A program made the translations under genes and the position numbers. DNA of 64,000 nucleotides. It comes from Bacteroidia bacterium (GTDB taxonomy: Bacteria; Bacteroidota; Bacteroidia; J057; JADKCL01). The stretch spans positions 248,001-312,000 of the forward strand of contig JACJYV010000003.1 in the NCBI GenBank assembly GCA_020635905.1. Reading direction: 5' to 3'. This document shows, one piece after another, positions 1-8,930 of this stretch (position 1 is its first letter; the number at the start of each line of letters is the position of its first letter). The notes under the pieces are model-generated. The model saw nothing but the letters and a program-made list of their open reading frames with translations, was not told the origin of the DNA and did not search any database.

Positions 1-1071
1 GTCCCTGGCGCAGCCGACAGTTGCCTGTTGCTGGTTCCTCAATTTCTGACGGAAGATGATATTTCCGGAGCTGGCGTTGGGGCGGATTTTCCTTTTTGGG
101 ATAATGGGAGTAGAGGATGGAAAACAGGATACCCTTCAGATTCGACTGCGGCACATCCCCGGTCGTTGCGGGTGAGCTCGTATGCCCTGATCGATACTTT
201 GATACAGCGGGTGCTGGCCAATTGTCCCAACCTGCGGACCGTGGTGGTGGCCGGACACTCGGGCGGAGGGCAGTTTGTGAACCGTTATTCCTGTGCCAAC
301 CCTATGGAAGGCCTTCAGACCCCCGGGGTGGCGTTTCGCTATGTGGTGGCCAATCCTTCCACCTATCTCTATTTCACCCCCGAGCGCCCGGTTGGGCGCA
401 AAGGGCTCGATTTTGCCATTCCCAAACCCAAAATCCAGGAAAAGTGCCCGCATTGGGACAGGTATAAGTTTGGCATTTCGGATTTCCGCGGATGCTCTTA
501 TGTGGAAAGCCAGGGCGGACCCGCCCTGGAAAGTCGTTTTCCGCTACGGGAAATGGTCTTTTTACTGGGAGAAAAAGACAAAAACCCCAATGACGAGGAC
601 CTCGACCAGACCTGCCAGGCAGATCTGCAGGGAAAAAACCGCCTGGAAAGGGGGCTGAGCTATTTCAACTACCTGATTTTTCATTTCGGACCTTCCATCC
701 TCAGCAACCATTACCTTTACAGGGTCCCCGGAACCGATCACAGCGCCCGGCAGATGATTCAGTCCGACGAGGGATTGGAGGCCATTTTTGGAAAGAAACT
801 CTCCCCCACCCCATCCCCGCCGCCCCTATCCACCCAAATCAGGATTTATCCTAATCCGGGAGATGGAAGTGACCTGACCCTTTCCATGGATCCCCCATTT
901 TCGGGCACCGTCAAAATCATGGATACCTGGGGCCGGATTTTGCTACAATTAAACCTCAACGGCATCCCAGAAACTCACTTTACCGATCTTGGCCTGAAAC
1001 CTGGAATCTACCTTCTGGTGATGGAAAATAACGAAACCCAATTCGTAAAAAAACTGATTATTCACCGCTGA
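1..1071 (+). CDS. Secreted alpha/beta-hydrolase-like protein with T9SS sorting domain (5' end outside window)
   Basis: The frame is open from base 1, so the start lies upstream; the TTG at 28 is not a convincing start. The visible 356 residues contain a nucleophile-elbow motif, GHSGGG (Ser near residue 87), a later acidic stretch after LLGEKD, and a candidate catalytic His in the motif GTDHSA. This layout fits a serine alpha/beta-hydrolase (esterase or lipase-like). After a proline-rich linker, the last ~75 residues (IYPNPG, then a G-IYLL segment and a basic C-terminal KKLIIHR) form a type A T9SS sorting domain, so the enzyme is probably exported and anchored at the cell surface. It is a clear paralogue of the protein at 2975-4093, sharing GHS-GGQFVNR and NRLERG. 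The substrate is unknown. The fold assignment rests on motifs only. Confidence 0.8.
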   Translation, partial: VPGAADSCLLLVPQFLTEDDISGAGVGADFPFWDNGSRGWKTGYPSDSTAAHPRSLRVSSYALIDTLIQRVLANCPNLRTVVVAGHSGGGQFVNRYSCANPMEGLQTPGVAFRYVVANPSTYLYFTPERPVGRKGLDFAIPKPKIQEKCPHWDRYKFGISDFRGCSYVESQGGPALESRFPLREMVFLLGEKDKNPNDEDLDQTCQADLQGKNRLERGLSYFNYLIFHFGPSILSNHYLYRVPGTDHSARQMIQSDEGLEAIFGKKLSPTPSPPPLSTQIRIYPNPGDGSDLTLSMDPPFSGTVKIMDTWGRILLQLNLNGIPETHFTDLGLKPGIYLLVMENNETQFVKKLIIHR

Positions 1072-1169
1072 AATATCCTAAATTCCTCCAGATTCGACCC
1101 GGAAATTAGTATATTGCTGAAGCTCATAAACAACCAATTTTATTAACTAATTTTTTCTTCGCAACACCT

Positions 1170-1898
1170 ATGAAACGGCTTATTTCAATCCTGCTGGGAC
1201 TTTCCTGGTTGCTTTTTGCCTGCAACCAGGAGCCTGGAATCGGAGGTAGTTCCACCATTATCGGCAAAATTTTTCTGGAAGTTTATAATTCAGATTTCAG
1301 CCTGCTCAAAGATTCCTATTACCTTCCCGACGAGTATGTCTATATTATCGACGGGGACAATGTGACCTACCGCGAAAGGGTCAAGACCAACTTTGACGGA
1401 ACCTTCGAATTCCCAAACCTCAAAAAAGGTCATTATACCATTTTTGCCTACTCCATGGATTCCACCCGCACCCTGCCCGGCTATAATCTGGCTGTAATCC
1501 GGGAAGTGGATATCGACGGAAACCGTCAACTGGTGGATCTGGGAGACCTGACCCTTCAAAATAATGCCGGAAACAAAGGCACCTCACGCATTCGGGGCAA
1601 GGTCTATGAAATCAATTATAATTCCTCTTTCACCACCATTCTCGACGAGTATTATGTCCCAGATTTTGACGTGTATATCATCTATGACAATTCTGTAATC
1701 TATGACGACAAGGTCAAAACCAGTTTTGACGGCGCCTACGAATTTCGGGATCTGCCCAAAGGTGATTACACACTTTTTGTGTATTCAGATGATTCGACCG
1801 GCCAGTCTCCCACCGGCAAAATCACCCTGACCAAAGAGGTTACCATTACCGAAAACGGCCAAACCATAGCCCTGCCTGATTTTGTGGTATTAAACTAA
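1170..1898 (+). CDS. Lipoprotein with two internal carboxypeptidase-regulatory-like repeats
   Basis: 242 residues. The N-terminus is a lipoprotein signal: a hydrophobic stretch ending LLFAC, with Cys18 the likely lipidated residue. The mature part consists of two similar ~75-residue units (about 30-108 and 143-225). Each has the order G-K-[IV], a tyrosine-rich segment with YVYII/DVYII, K-T-[NS]-F-D-G, then [LP]KG-[HD]-YT-[IL]-F. The FDG...F..L..G.Y motif is typical of beta-sandwich carboxypeptidase-regulatory-like or SdrD-B-like domains in Bacteroidota envelope proteins. The stop is only 5 bp before the DUF2490 gene at 1904, so the two are probably cotranscribed and may work together at the outer membrane. 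No catalytic motif is visible. Confidence 0.8.
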   Translation: MKRLISILLGLSWLLFACNQEPGIGGSSTIIGKIFLEVYNSDFSLLKDSYYLPDEYVYIIDGDNVTYRERVKTNFDGTFEFPNLKKGHYTIFAYSMDSTRTLPGYNLAVIREVDIDGNRQLVDLGDLTLQNNAGNKGTSRIRGKVYEINYNSSFTTILDEYYVPDFDVYIIYDNSVIYDDKVKTSFDGAYEFRDLPKGDYTLFVYSDDSTGQSPTGKITLTKEVTITENGQTIALPDFVVLN

Positions 1899-1903
1899 AA
1901 GTC

Positions 1904-2818
1904 ATGATGGTCAGGAAATTATCCAGAATCCCTTGCTCCAGGCTCCTCGTGGTGTTACTTGGTTTTTTCCTTTTGCAGAGCCTGTGGGGAAACAGCATTT
2001 TTGCCCAGGACGTGGAAGACAAAATGAAACTTTGGTTTCCCATCTCCCTGGGTTTCAAACTGACGGATAAACTTAGTCTTTCCACCAGCCAGAGCCTCGC
2101 CTTCAAGTACAAACCATTTGGAATGAATTTCTTTTCCTCGGGTTATGGCGCAAATTATGAACTAAGCAAAAGCTGGGATGCCTCAGCAAGTTATGCCTTA
2201 TCCTGGTTTCCAAACGGGGTGGAAGGACATGACATGTTTCATAAATTTCAGACCCGCCTGGATTACCGGCACAAGGTTGTTGGGCTCCGAATGAAACATT
2301 CCCTGCGGTATGAATTTTACATTCCCACCCTGCAAAAATTTCAGTCCAGAATCAGGTATGGGAATAAAATCTACTTTGATAATAATTTCCTTCCTTTCTC
2401 CATGCGGCCCGAAATCACCAATGAAATTTACTACTATTTTGGGGGCGTACCTGTGGTCACTTATGATCTGGAAGGCAATCCTGTCTCTTTTCTCAGCCCC
2501 GATGGCCTGCACCGCTATCGCCTCACCCTGGGCCTGCGCTTCAAAGCTGCCCCGGGCATCTGGCTCACTTTCAACTACCGCCGGCAGTGGGAATTCAACA
2601 CCGGAATGAACCCCAAACGGGAACTCAACGTCCCACAGGGGCCCGGAACCAGCCCCAAACTTGGTTTCAACAATCTTTCTTTTTTCAACCTCGGCCTCAG
2701 TCATACCTTCGACCTGACCAAAATAGTGGAGAAAGACAAGGCCCGCAGGCAGGCCCGACGGGACGAAAAGGAGGCGATCCGAAACGGAACCATCATTGAA
2801 ATCAAAAAGAAAAAATAA
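1904..2818 (+). CDS. DUF2490 family outer-membrane protein
   Basis: 304 residues with an N-terminal signal peptide ending near FAQ (about residue 35). The mature protein begins with the pattern usual for the DUF2490 family (a D-..-W-P/F-I segment, then alternating strands with many aromatic residues at strand ends and a Y..S..Y-R-H style middle). That family is predicted to form a small outer-membrane beta-barrel. The C-terminal ~35 residues are highly basic and charged (KDKARRQARRDEKE, then IEIKKKK), which is unusual for a barrel and may be a cytoplasm- or periplasm-exposed tail. Cotranscription with the lipoprotein 5 bp upstream is likely. Function is unknown beyond location. A start at the second ATG (1907) is equally possible. 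Confidence 0.75.
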   Translation: MMVRKLSRIPCSRLLVVLLGFFLLQSLWGNSIFAQDVEDKMKLWFPISLGFKLTDKLSLSTSQSLAFKYKPFGMNFFSSGYGANYELSKSWDASASYALSWFPNGVEGHDMFHKFQTRLDYRHKVVGLRMKHSLRYEFYIPTLQKFQSRIRYGNKIYFDNNFLPFSMRPEITNEIYYYFGGVPVVTYDLEGNPVSFLSPDGLHRYRLTLGLRFKAAPGIWLTFNYRRQWEFNTGMNPKRELNVPQGPGTSPKLGFNNLSFFNLGLSHTFDLTKIVEKDKARRQARRDEKEAIRNGTIIEIKKKK

Positions 2819-2974
2819 AATGGGGGCCTTTAAAAAATCCAGGGCAGTCGCATTTGAGGAAAGTCCCGTTTTTTGAAGCAAAAGGTCAATAGGGAACCAG
2901 GTCCAACCCGGAAATTCGATTTTTTTTGAGATCCCCAAAAGCAAGGGCAGGTTGGGGTGAGAATGTAATTTCAC

Positions 2975-4093
2975 TCACAAGGGAACAGCCAGGGCCTGCC
3001 GGATAGCAGCAAGTCCTTCGGGGGAAGTAAAAATATCGTGGGCCGAATGTCCAACCCCCGGCACTATCACCAAAAATTGCCTTTCCCGCAGGGACTCGCC
3101 ATAATACTGTTTCAAATATTCGTAATACGCCTTCCCCCGTTCCAGCCGGTTTTCACCCTGCAACATACCTCCGCAATCCTTATCCAGGCCTTCGGCCATG
3201 GGGTCATTGTCCTCCTCTCCCAGGAGGTAGATCACTTTGCGGCGGCCGTAGGCCGCCCGCATATTTTCCACCCCCGCCTGTTCCACAAACCCGCATCCAT
3301 TCAGATCTGAAAGGCCGTAACGGTAGCGGTCCCAGGCGGGACATGCGTTCCTCCTGGTTTCTGAGGGAAGGGCGAAGCCCTGACCTGTGGGTCGTGAAGG
3401 GTCGAAATATAAATAGGAAGACGGATTCGAAATAATGAAAGTCAGGTCTGGAAATCCTGATTTTTGATCACCCCAGGCACTGGCGGCCGCAAAACGATTC
3501 ACAAACTGGCCTCCTGCAGAATGTCCGGCCAGTACCAAATGTTGCAAATGGGGAAATGAACGCCTTAACTGTTCCAGAAACTGCTCCAGAGCAGCAAAGG
3601 AACTTAATCCCTTCCCTTCGGTTTGAGAGGTTTCGGGTTCGGATTCAAACCCGTATTTCCAGCCACGGCTGCCAAAATGCCAACGTAAATAAGTACTGTC
3701 AAGTCCGAAAAAATCAATATCCGCCTGGGTCAGAAACTGAATGGAAGCCAGAAAAGTATTTTCCGGATCGAATTGTGATTTATCCGAAACCTCCATCAGG
3801 CTTTGATAGCTGCCGGTGGCATTACGTCCTGCCCCGGGAATCATAATTATTGCAGTTGAAACCCCTTCATTCACCTGTTGAACAGGCAAATTGGAGGAAA
3901 AAGGAATTTTTCCGGACCTTCCCTCCCATTCCACCCGAAATAAATCCCTGCAAATTTCATCAACCTGCTGATCCGGGTCGGCTTCGGGTACTTTGGGGCG
4001 ACATCCTTCCAGCCACAGCACCAGACCGATTGTCAAAGAGACAATCAGCAGGATCAGCCAGCCAAAGTGGATGTGAACCCCAAATATTTCCAT
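2975..4093 (-). CDS. Membrane-anchored alpha/beta-hydrolase-like protein
   Basis: 372 residues. The N-terminus has one hydrophobic segment (about residues 10-27) followed by LEGC, so it is either a single-pass membrane anchor or an atypical lipoprotein. An oxyanion-type start IIMIPGAGRNATGSY comes next, then the nucleophile elbow GHSAGGQFVNR, an acidic candidate near LLGEEDNDP and a His candidate in VPGVGHSAHD. This order fits a serine hydrolase. It is paralogous to the T9SS-secreted protein at 1-1071 but lacks the sorting domain, so the pair would work in different compartments. It lies 11 bp downstream of the gene starting at 5016 on the same strand and is probably cotranscribed with it. 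Substrate unknown. Confidence 0.8.
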   Translation of the reverse strand: MEIFGVHIHFGWLILLIVSLTIGLVLWLEGCRPKVPEADPDQQVDEICRDLFRVEWEGRSGKIPFSSNLPVQQVNEGVSTAIIMIPGAGRNATGSYQSLMEVSDKSQFDPENTFLASIQFLTQADIDFFGLDSTYLRWHFGSRGWKYGFESEPETSQTEGKGLSSFAALEQFLEQLRRSFPHLQHLVLAGHSAGGQFVNRFAAASAWGDQKSGFPDLTFIISNPSSYLYFDPSRPTGQGFALPSETRRNACPAWDRYRYGLSDLNGCGFVEQAGVENMRAAYGRRKVIYLLGEEDNDPMAEGLDKDCGGMLQGENRLERGKAYYEYLKQYYGESLRERQFLVIVPGVGHSAHDIFTSPEGLAAIRQALAVPL

Positions 4094-4104
4094 TCCTGAC
4101 TATC

Positions 4105-5016
4105 TCAAATCGATCCCAGCCAGTATCCCGGGCTTCCGGCCGGCTGGTTGGCAAAATCTATAACTTTGGTTCTCACGGGATAGGGCCCGTAGATGACGGT
4201 TGCTTCCTTGGTTTCCGGATTCCAGGCCGTAATCAACCCCGAAATCCCCTTTTCCGCCCGGTCTTCAATGTAGTCGCCTGGCACAGGCTGCACAACTTTT
4301 CGGGTGGAAACATTCACAAATCCTTTGCGGGCTTTGTTATAAGAGGAAAGGCGTTTTTTACCCCTGAAAACTGCCGGAATATCGCTGTAATCGGCTTCGG
4401 CGGTAAAGGCAAATTCACCCAGTTTTACCCCAAATTCAATCAGATAACTGAGGGCGAAAGCCTTGCTTTGGTCAGATTTTGCTTTGGAATCACTGAGTCC
4501 GGGAATCATTATTCCATCGGGATAGCCATACTTACCCAAATCCTGCACGGCTTTCCTGATCAAAGGCGCTGCAGAGGCGTCCAGTCCGGCAGATTTGCTG
4601 CGGGTGCGGGCCGAAAGGGTATTCAGTTGAATTCTGGCCTTGCCTTTATCCAATATTCGGTTGAGAGAACCATCCAGAATGGGCACAGAAACGCTGTTTT
4701 TCTTCTTTCCATTGGAATAATTCAACACAAATTTCAACCTTTTGATTTGCAAATCGAGCTGACCGCCCCGGTTTTCCAGCACCATTTTGTCCCAATGGGA
4801 ACGATTTTCGGGCTTGAGAAAAGAATTGAGCACATCAATGCCTTTGGGAAAGGATTTTGCCACAAAAGTAAGACCCTTTTTGCGGCCAAATTTGACTTTC
4901 AGCCGTCTGGATTTGCGCTCTTTGTTGACAAAGGTGAAATACCTGACAAAATTCTCCTTTTCAGGGGCTTCTTTCAGTTTGATTTCGATAGTTGGTTGTG
5001 ATAATTTCATTTTCAT
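4105..5016 (-). CDS. Hypothetical protein, basic, no recognised domain
   Basis: 303 residues, no signal peptide and no membrane segment. The first ~120 residues are rich in Lys and Arg with alternating hydrophobics (a beta-rich look, for example LDLQIKRLKFVL). The middle contains a Ser/Lys-rich stretch, and the C-terminal part has KVVQPVPGDYIEDRAEKG and a short beta segment ending WLGSI. I do not recognise the family. It is the upstream member of a two-gene unit with the hydrolase at 2975-4093 (11 bp gap). About 230 bp separate it from the gene at 5248, and that gap contains no evident feature. Confidence 0.6.
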   Translation of the reverse strand: MKMKLSQPTIEIKLKEAPEKENFVRYFTFVNKERKSRRLKVKFGRKKGLTFVAKSFPKGIDVLNSFLKPENRSHWDKMVLENRGGQLDLQIKRLKFVLNYSNGKKKNSVSVPILDGSLNRILDKGKARIQLNTLSARTRSKSAGLDASAAPLIRKAVQDLGKYGYPDGIMIPGLSDSKAKSDQSKAFALSYLIEFGVKLGEFAFTAEADYSDIPAVFRGKKRLSSYNKARKGFVNVSTRKVVQPVPGDYIEDRAEKGISGLITAWNPETKEATVIYGPYPVRTKVIDFANQPAGSPGYWLGSI

Positions 5017-5247
5017 AACAGTTGATTAAAAATTGCTTTCTCCAAAATATTACGGAACAGGATTAGTCTGAAATGAAAATCAATCAGTTATGCAATTTAT
5101 CGCGAACATTGCTTTCCGGGAATTGCTGCGAAGAATTCCCTATGAATATAGAAAAAAAACCGTCTATTATTTTGCTACGGGACAATAAAGTTTCATGAAA
5201 AATCTTTTTCCCGAAGGACTTTCCAGCGTTTATGATTCCAAAAGTAT

Positions 5248-5718
5248 TCAGCTGGAACCCGCAATCAGATTCATGTGCCGCTCAATGGCCCGCCGAAAAA
5301 AACGGGAAATGATCCAAAGGAAGGGCCGCGTAAAAGGGCGAAGGGGAAACATCTGAAAAGTTCGTTTTACAAGAGTATTTTCACCTTCCCTGGAAAAGTG
5401 CCATTCCTCCAAAAAATGACTTGAAATCCGGCTCAGTGGGGGCGAAAAGCCTGCCAGTTTCAGCCCAACCATTTGCTGTGGGTTCCAGGCATAAATTTCC
5501 TCCACATGGGTGGATTTATCGCTGTTGAGCACCCGTATTTTAGTACCAATCATGTGGGCGGTTTTGACCTCAAAAGTCGCCTCAATAATGGAGGGCAGCA
5601 TGCCGTATCCCGGAAATTCTTTCCATTTTTCCAGATCGGCAATTTGGGCGCATATCTCTTCTGAGTTCAGTTTCATCAACTTACTGCAACTGAACTGTAT
5701 AGGCTTGGGTCGTTCCAA
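5248..5718 (-). CDS. SRPBCC (START/polyketide-cyclase-like) domain protein
   Basis: 156 residues. The layout suits an SRPBCC helix-grip fold: an N-terminal strand and helix with EICAQIADLEKWKEFPGYG, central strands carrying E-A-T-F-E-V and HVEEIYAWNP, a strand EEWHFSREGENTLVKRTFQM, and a long C-terminal helix (about 125-150) typical of the ligand-covering helix. The family binds hydrophobic ligands or helps quinone and lipid metabolism. Nothing here identifies the ligand. The start lies 6 bp after the stop of the T9SS protein gene at 5725-6972, so the two are likely cotranscribed, although the functional link is unclear. Confidence 0.7.
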   Translation of the reverse strand: MERPKPIQFSCSKLMKLNSEEICAQIADLEKWKEFPGYGMLPSIIEATFEVKTAHMIGTKIRVLNSDKSTHVEEIYAWNPQQMVGLKLAGFSPPLSRISSHFLEEWHFSREGENTLVKRTFQMFPLRPFTRPFLWIISRFFRRAIERHMNLIAGSS

Positions 5719-5724
5719 TGCGTA

Positions 5725-6972
5725 TTACCTGATCGAAACCCGTTCCGTGTGCTGAATCTGTCCGCCGTTGACTCTGAGCAGGAAAAATCCTGCCTCCAGG
5801 CCTTGCGTATTGAGCTGAATATGATTTTCGCCCGCCTGCCCTTCGGGTTCCCATGACCGCAACAATTTGCCCGAAAGATCATACAAGCCCACTTTCAGAC
5901 TGCCGCTTTTGGCCAGCCAGGTCTTGAGATTGAGCCCCTGGCCCAATTCTGAGGGATTGGGAAAAACAGACATGACATAGTCCTCTGGAACAAATGCTTC
6001 CACCTCACGAATTTCGCTGTAGGAAGTCTTGCCGTCTGAGTCTATCAGGCGGAGGCGGTAATAATTGGGCCGGTTGGGATTGGCATTTACATCTGCGAAG
6101 AACCAGGGATCATTTTCCTTGGCACTCTGGTGCAGGGAAACGGGAGCTACCTCCTGAAAACCCTGGGTGGCGCCTTCGCTTCTTTCCACGAATATGGCCT
6201 GGACCTGACCCGGATTTTCAAGTTCCCAGGACAATTCGACCGCTCTTTTGTCAAGCCATTTGGCCTGAAAATCAAGCAGATTACTGGCCAGGATCACCGC
6301 AGGATGCACGGAGACATCGTCGATGTAACTGTAATTCCAGTTCCAGCCTGGAACCACGGTGAAAGTTGTGGCGGCGTCGTCAAAGAAATTGCCGATGGTA
6401 AGGTATTGCTCGCCTCCTGCGGCCACAAAAGTGCCCGAAATGCGCACCCAGTTGGTTTGATCGGTGATGTGGTTGCCCATGGGATTGGCCGCCTGGGGGG
6501 TGAACATGGTCAGGGGCCCGTTACCCCCAGCCCCCGTCACCGGGGTACTGGAAAAAAACCACTGGTAGCCGCCCGTACCATGACCCGAACCGTCGGAAAG
6601 GCTCACATACATTTCGGCCTCGTAGGTAGTGCCTGCCACCAAGGGCGAGGTGAGTTGCACCTGGCAATATTCACGGAAATTCGCTGATACAAAGCGGGTT
6701 ACAAAGCCAATATAGCACGAGCCCGTGCGGGCAGCCTGATTACCAAACACATTGCCGGGCGCCCCAAAGGTGGCCCCGTTGCCAGAACAGGTATGAAATG
6801 CATCAGGTGATCCGCCGTGGTTGACCACAATGTACCAGTTGTTAACCGCCGCAATGCCTCCCGGACATCCTGAATTACTTTCGAAACTGGGATTGGGAAC
6901 CAGATTCTGTGCCAATCCGGGCAAACAAAAGCTTGTGATCAAAATCAGAAAGTATAACTTCCTCATAGTCAA
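5725..6972 (-). CDS. T9SS-secreted protein with carbohydrate-binding-like domain
   Basis: 415 residues. A signal peptide ends at about residue 21 (LPGLAQ), followed directly by NLVPNPSFE, the usual start of CBM-like beta-sandwich domains in Bacteroidota secreted proteins. Residues ~22-230 form this jelly-roll-like domain, ending in the characteristic YIDDVSV. A fibronectin-like segment follows (about 235-320, with ELSWELENPGQ, YYRLRLIDSDGKTSYSE). A T9SS type A sorting domain closes the protein (about 333-415: SVFPNPSELGQ, G-FFLLRV, RVSIR). It is likely a surface adhesin or glycan-binding protein, and no catalytic domain is seen. It heads a two-gene unit with the SRPBCC gene. Confidence 0.85.
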   Translation of the reverse strand: MTMRKLYFLILITSFCLPGLAQNLVPNPSFESNSGCPGGIAAVNNWYIVVNHGGSPDAFHTCSGNGATFGAPGNVFGNQAARTGSCYIGFVTRFVSANFREYCQVQLTSPLVAGTTYEAEMYVSLSDGSGHGTGGYQWFFSSTPVTGAGGNGPLTMFTPQAANPMGNHITDQTNWVRISGTFVAAGGEQYLTIGNFFDDAATTFTVVPGWNWNYSYIDDVSVHPAVILASNLLDFQAKWLDKRAVELSWELENPGQVQAIFVERSEGATQGFQEVAPVSLHQSAKENDPWFFADVNANPNRPNYYRLRLIDSDGKTSYSEIREVEAFVPEDYVMSVFPNPSELGQGLNLKTWLAKSGSLKVGLYDLSGKLLRSWEPEGQAGENHIQLNTQGLEAGFFLLRVNGGQIQHTERVSIR

Positions 6973-7224
6973 TTTATTTTTAACCTATCTGGTACAGGGA
7001 ATGAGTGATTGAAGGGCCCCTGGGAAAATTTCAGGTGCTTCAAAGCAGTAAACTGAGGCTAAACTTCTACAAAAAAGCGGGTCAAAAACTCCGGAAGCGA
7101 AAACAATCCCGGATTCAACACCTTACCCGTTACCAGATCTTCCTGAACTCAAATTACAACTAATCGGCGAAAATCGGAAAGGATTGCCCCTCTCTTTCTC
7201 AATTTAAGGGAAATTCTCTGTAAC

Positions 7225-7355
7225 TTTAGGGAACCTTTAGAAACAAAGAAGATCAGGGCGGACACAGATGAAGAAAGCGGAGTTTACTGAAATAAATGAG
7301 CATTTCTGAAGCAAGTCCAACGCAGAGGTTCGAAGTTTTTAGAGGTTCCCTTTAT
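7225..7355. repeat. Inverted-repeat element in leader region; includes a dispersed 50-bp repeat
   Basis: An imperfect ~19-bp inverted repeat (left arm 7225-7243, right arm 7337-7355, 15 of 19 positions pairing) brackets ~95 bp. Its right part (7302-7351) matches, on the opposite strand, 60463-60516 at about 45 of 50 positions, with the shared core AACGCAGAG and TTTTAGAGGTTCCCT. The element lies directly before the T9SS gene at 7380. It looks like a small non-autonomous or REP-like repeat. No coding content is seen in 6973-7379 otherwise. Confidence 0.55.
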
Positions 7356-7379
7356 AGGTTCAAAATTGGGTTCCGAGAC

Positions 7380-8819
7380 ATGAGATCAACCATTCTGGCA
7401 ATCTGCTTGCTTCTGGGGGCGGTAGTTGGTACCGCGCAAATGAAATTCTTCGAAGAAACATTTCAGGGAGGAGTTGTTACGGGAGGCTGGTCAAATGGAA
7501 TTGCAAGCTCAGGATCGGGAAGTTTTACGGTAAATATCCCCCCGGGCAGCACCATTCGCAGAGCCTACCTGATTGGCGGACGGGTTGGCCCCACTCCCGC
7601 CACCACCCTGAATCTCAATGGCACCAATTTCGTTTTTGACACCCCCAATGAAGTTTCCGCCGGGTTTACCTCCCTGTATGGCGGTGCCTCCGCGGTGCAT
7701 GTGATTGACGTGACGGCCTCCATCAATCCTGCCACCACCAACTACACCATGACCTGCAACGGGCAAAGCTCGGTCAGCAATAAATTCCCCGAATTTTATC
7801 TTTGGATCGCCTTTGACAACACTTCCCTGCCCGTGGTGACCGCCGCCATTTACCTGAATAACATCACTTTCACCAGTCCCATGGTGTGGAACCTGAGCAC
7901 TGTGGTGCCCATTCAGACCACCAGCCCCGTGGGGGTGGCAGTATTGGGCGGGTATGCGGCCAACACCGCCTCAGATTGCGAGCAAATGGACATCAACGGC
8001 ACCTACATCGGCGATTGGGCAGCCATGGATTTCAACGCAAGTTCGGGATACGGGGCCATGTCGGCTTTTCAGTATTATAATAACGTCCTGACCGGCTATG
8101 GCGACGATAATGCCAACCAGGCCATCAATGGCCCTGAGGCCCTCAGCAATGCGGCGGCTCTGATCCCCAATAACAGCCTTTCCTTCCCCATCACCTTCAC
8201 CCATTGCCCGGGCGGCAGCACCACGGACAACCACGTTTGGGCCGTATTTCTGACCTACAGCGGAGGCACCGTGCTGGCTACGGACCTGTACGAATTTTCA
8301 GCCCGCCCCAATGAGGACGGCACCATTCATACCTGGTGGGAAGTAGGTCAGGAGGATGCCTTGCAGGCTTACACGGTTGAGCGGAGTGGAAATGGAACTG
8401 CCTTTGAAGAACTGGGAAATCTGGCTCCTGAAGGCAAATCCAATTATTCACTGGCCGATAAAAACCCACTTTTGGGATCCAACTGGTACCGTTTGCGCAT
8501 GACCGATCAGAATGGCCGCTACCAGTATTCCAAACAGGTGGAAATCGTGCTGGGACCCGAATCAGGCATCAGCCTTGAATTTTTCCCCAATCCTGTTCAG
8601 GCTGGGGGAAAACTCCATTTCAATCTGGCCAACGAGGAGGCCCTGAACCTGGATCTGATGGATGCGGCGGGTAAGTTGGTGCGGGAATTGAATTACCCCC
8701 CTTCAACCGGATCTTCCCTGCAAAAAGACATTGACCTGAATGGTCTGGCGCCTGGTCTTTACCTGGTGCGTGGGCGCATTTCAGGAGGAGATATTTCAGG
8801 TAAATTTGTAGTGGAATAA
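7380..8819 (+). CDS. T9SS-secreted surface protein
   Basis: 480 residues from the ATG at 7380, chosen over the in-frame ATG at 7296 because it starts a clean signal peptide (MRST, hydrophobic core, GTAQ). The longer form would put 28 unlikely residues, encoded by a dispersed repeat, before it. The N-terminal ~290 residues are Thr/Asn/Gly-rich beta structure with features of DUF3344-like or adhesin domains (SGSFTVNIPPGSTIRRAYLIGGR, AAIYLNN, AVLGGYA). A fibronectin-like segment follows (WWEVGQEDALQAYTVERSG, NWYRLRMTDQNGRYQYSK), then a type A T9SS sorting domain (FFPNPVQAGGKL, LAPGLYLVRG). It is probably exported and surface-attached, with no enzyme motif visible. Confidence 0.85.
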   Translation: MRSTILAICLLLGAVVGTAQMKFFEETFQGGVVTGGWSNGIASSGSGSFTVNIPPGSTIRRAYLIGGRVGPTPATTLNLNGTNFVFDTPNEVSAGFTSLYGGASAVHVIDVTASINPATTNYTMTCNGQSSVSNKFPEFYLWIAFDNTSLPVVTAAIYLNNITFTSPMVWNLSTVVPIQTTSPVGVAVLGGYAANTASDCEQMDINGTYIGDWAAMDFNASSGYGAMSAFQYYNNVLTGYGDDNANQAINGPEALSNAAALIPNNSLSFPITFTHCPGGSTTDNHVWAVFLTYSGGTVLATDLYEFSARPNEDGTIHTWWEVGQEDALQAYTVERSGNGTAFEELGNLAPEGKSNYSLADKNPLLGSNWYRLRMTDQNGRYQYSKQVEIVLGPESGISLEFFPNPVQAGGKLHFNLANEEALNLDLMDAAGKLVRELNYPPSTGSSLQKDIDLNGLAPGLYLVRGRISGGDISGKFVVE

Positions 8820-8930
8820 TCTTTCCCTGCCTCTATTTTTCAGGTTATTACCTACAAAAAGCGAGATCAATTCCCTAAATTGGAAAAGGCTTTCCATTCC
8901 AAAGCGGGAAGCCCCCTAAAAAGATCACCC

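Noticed and set aside
4105..5016. A minus-strand/plus-strand pair of long frames in the hypothetical region (for example 3850-5001 plus)
   Set aside because: The plus frame is rich in Phe/Pro/Gly without domain structure and is antisense to the minus gene, which has a better start and operon spacing.
7296..7380. Earlier ATG (7296) for the T9SS protein
   Set aside because: The 28 added residues come from a dispersed repeat and would precede a perfect signal peptide beginning at 7380.
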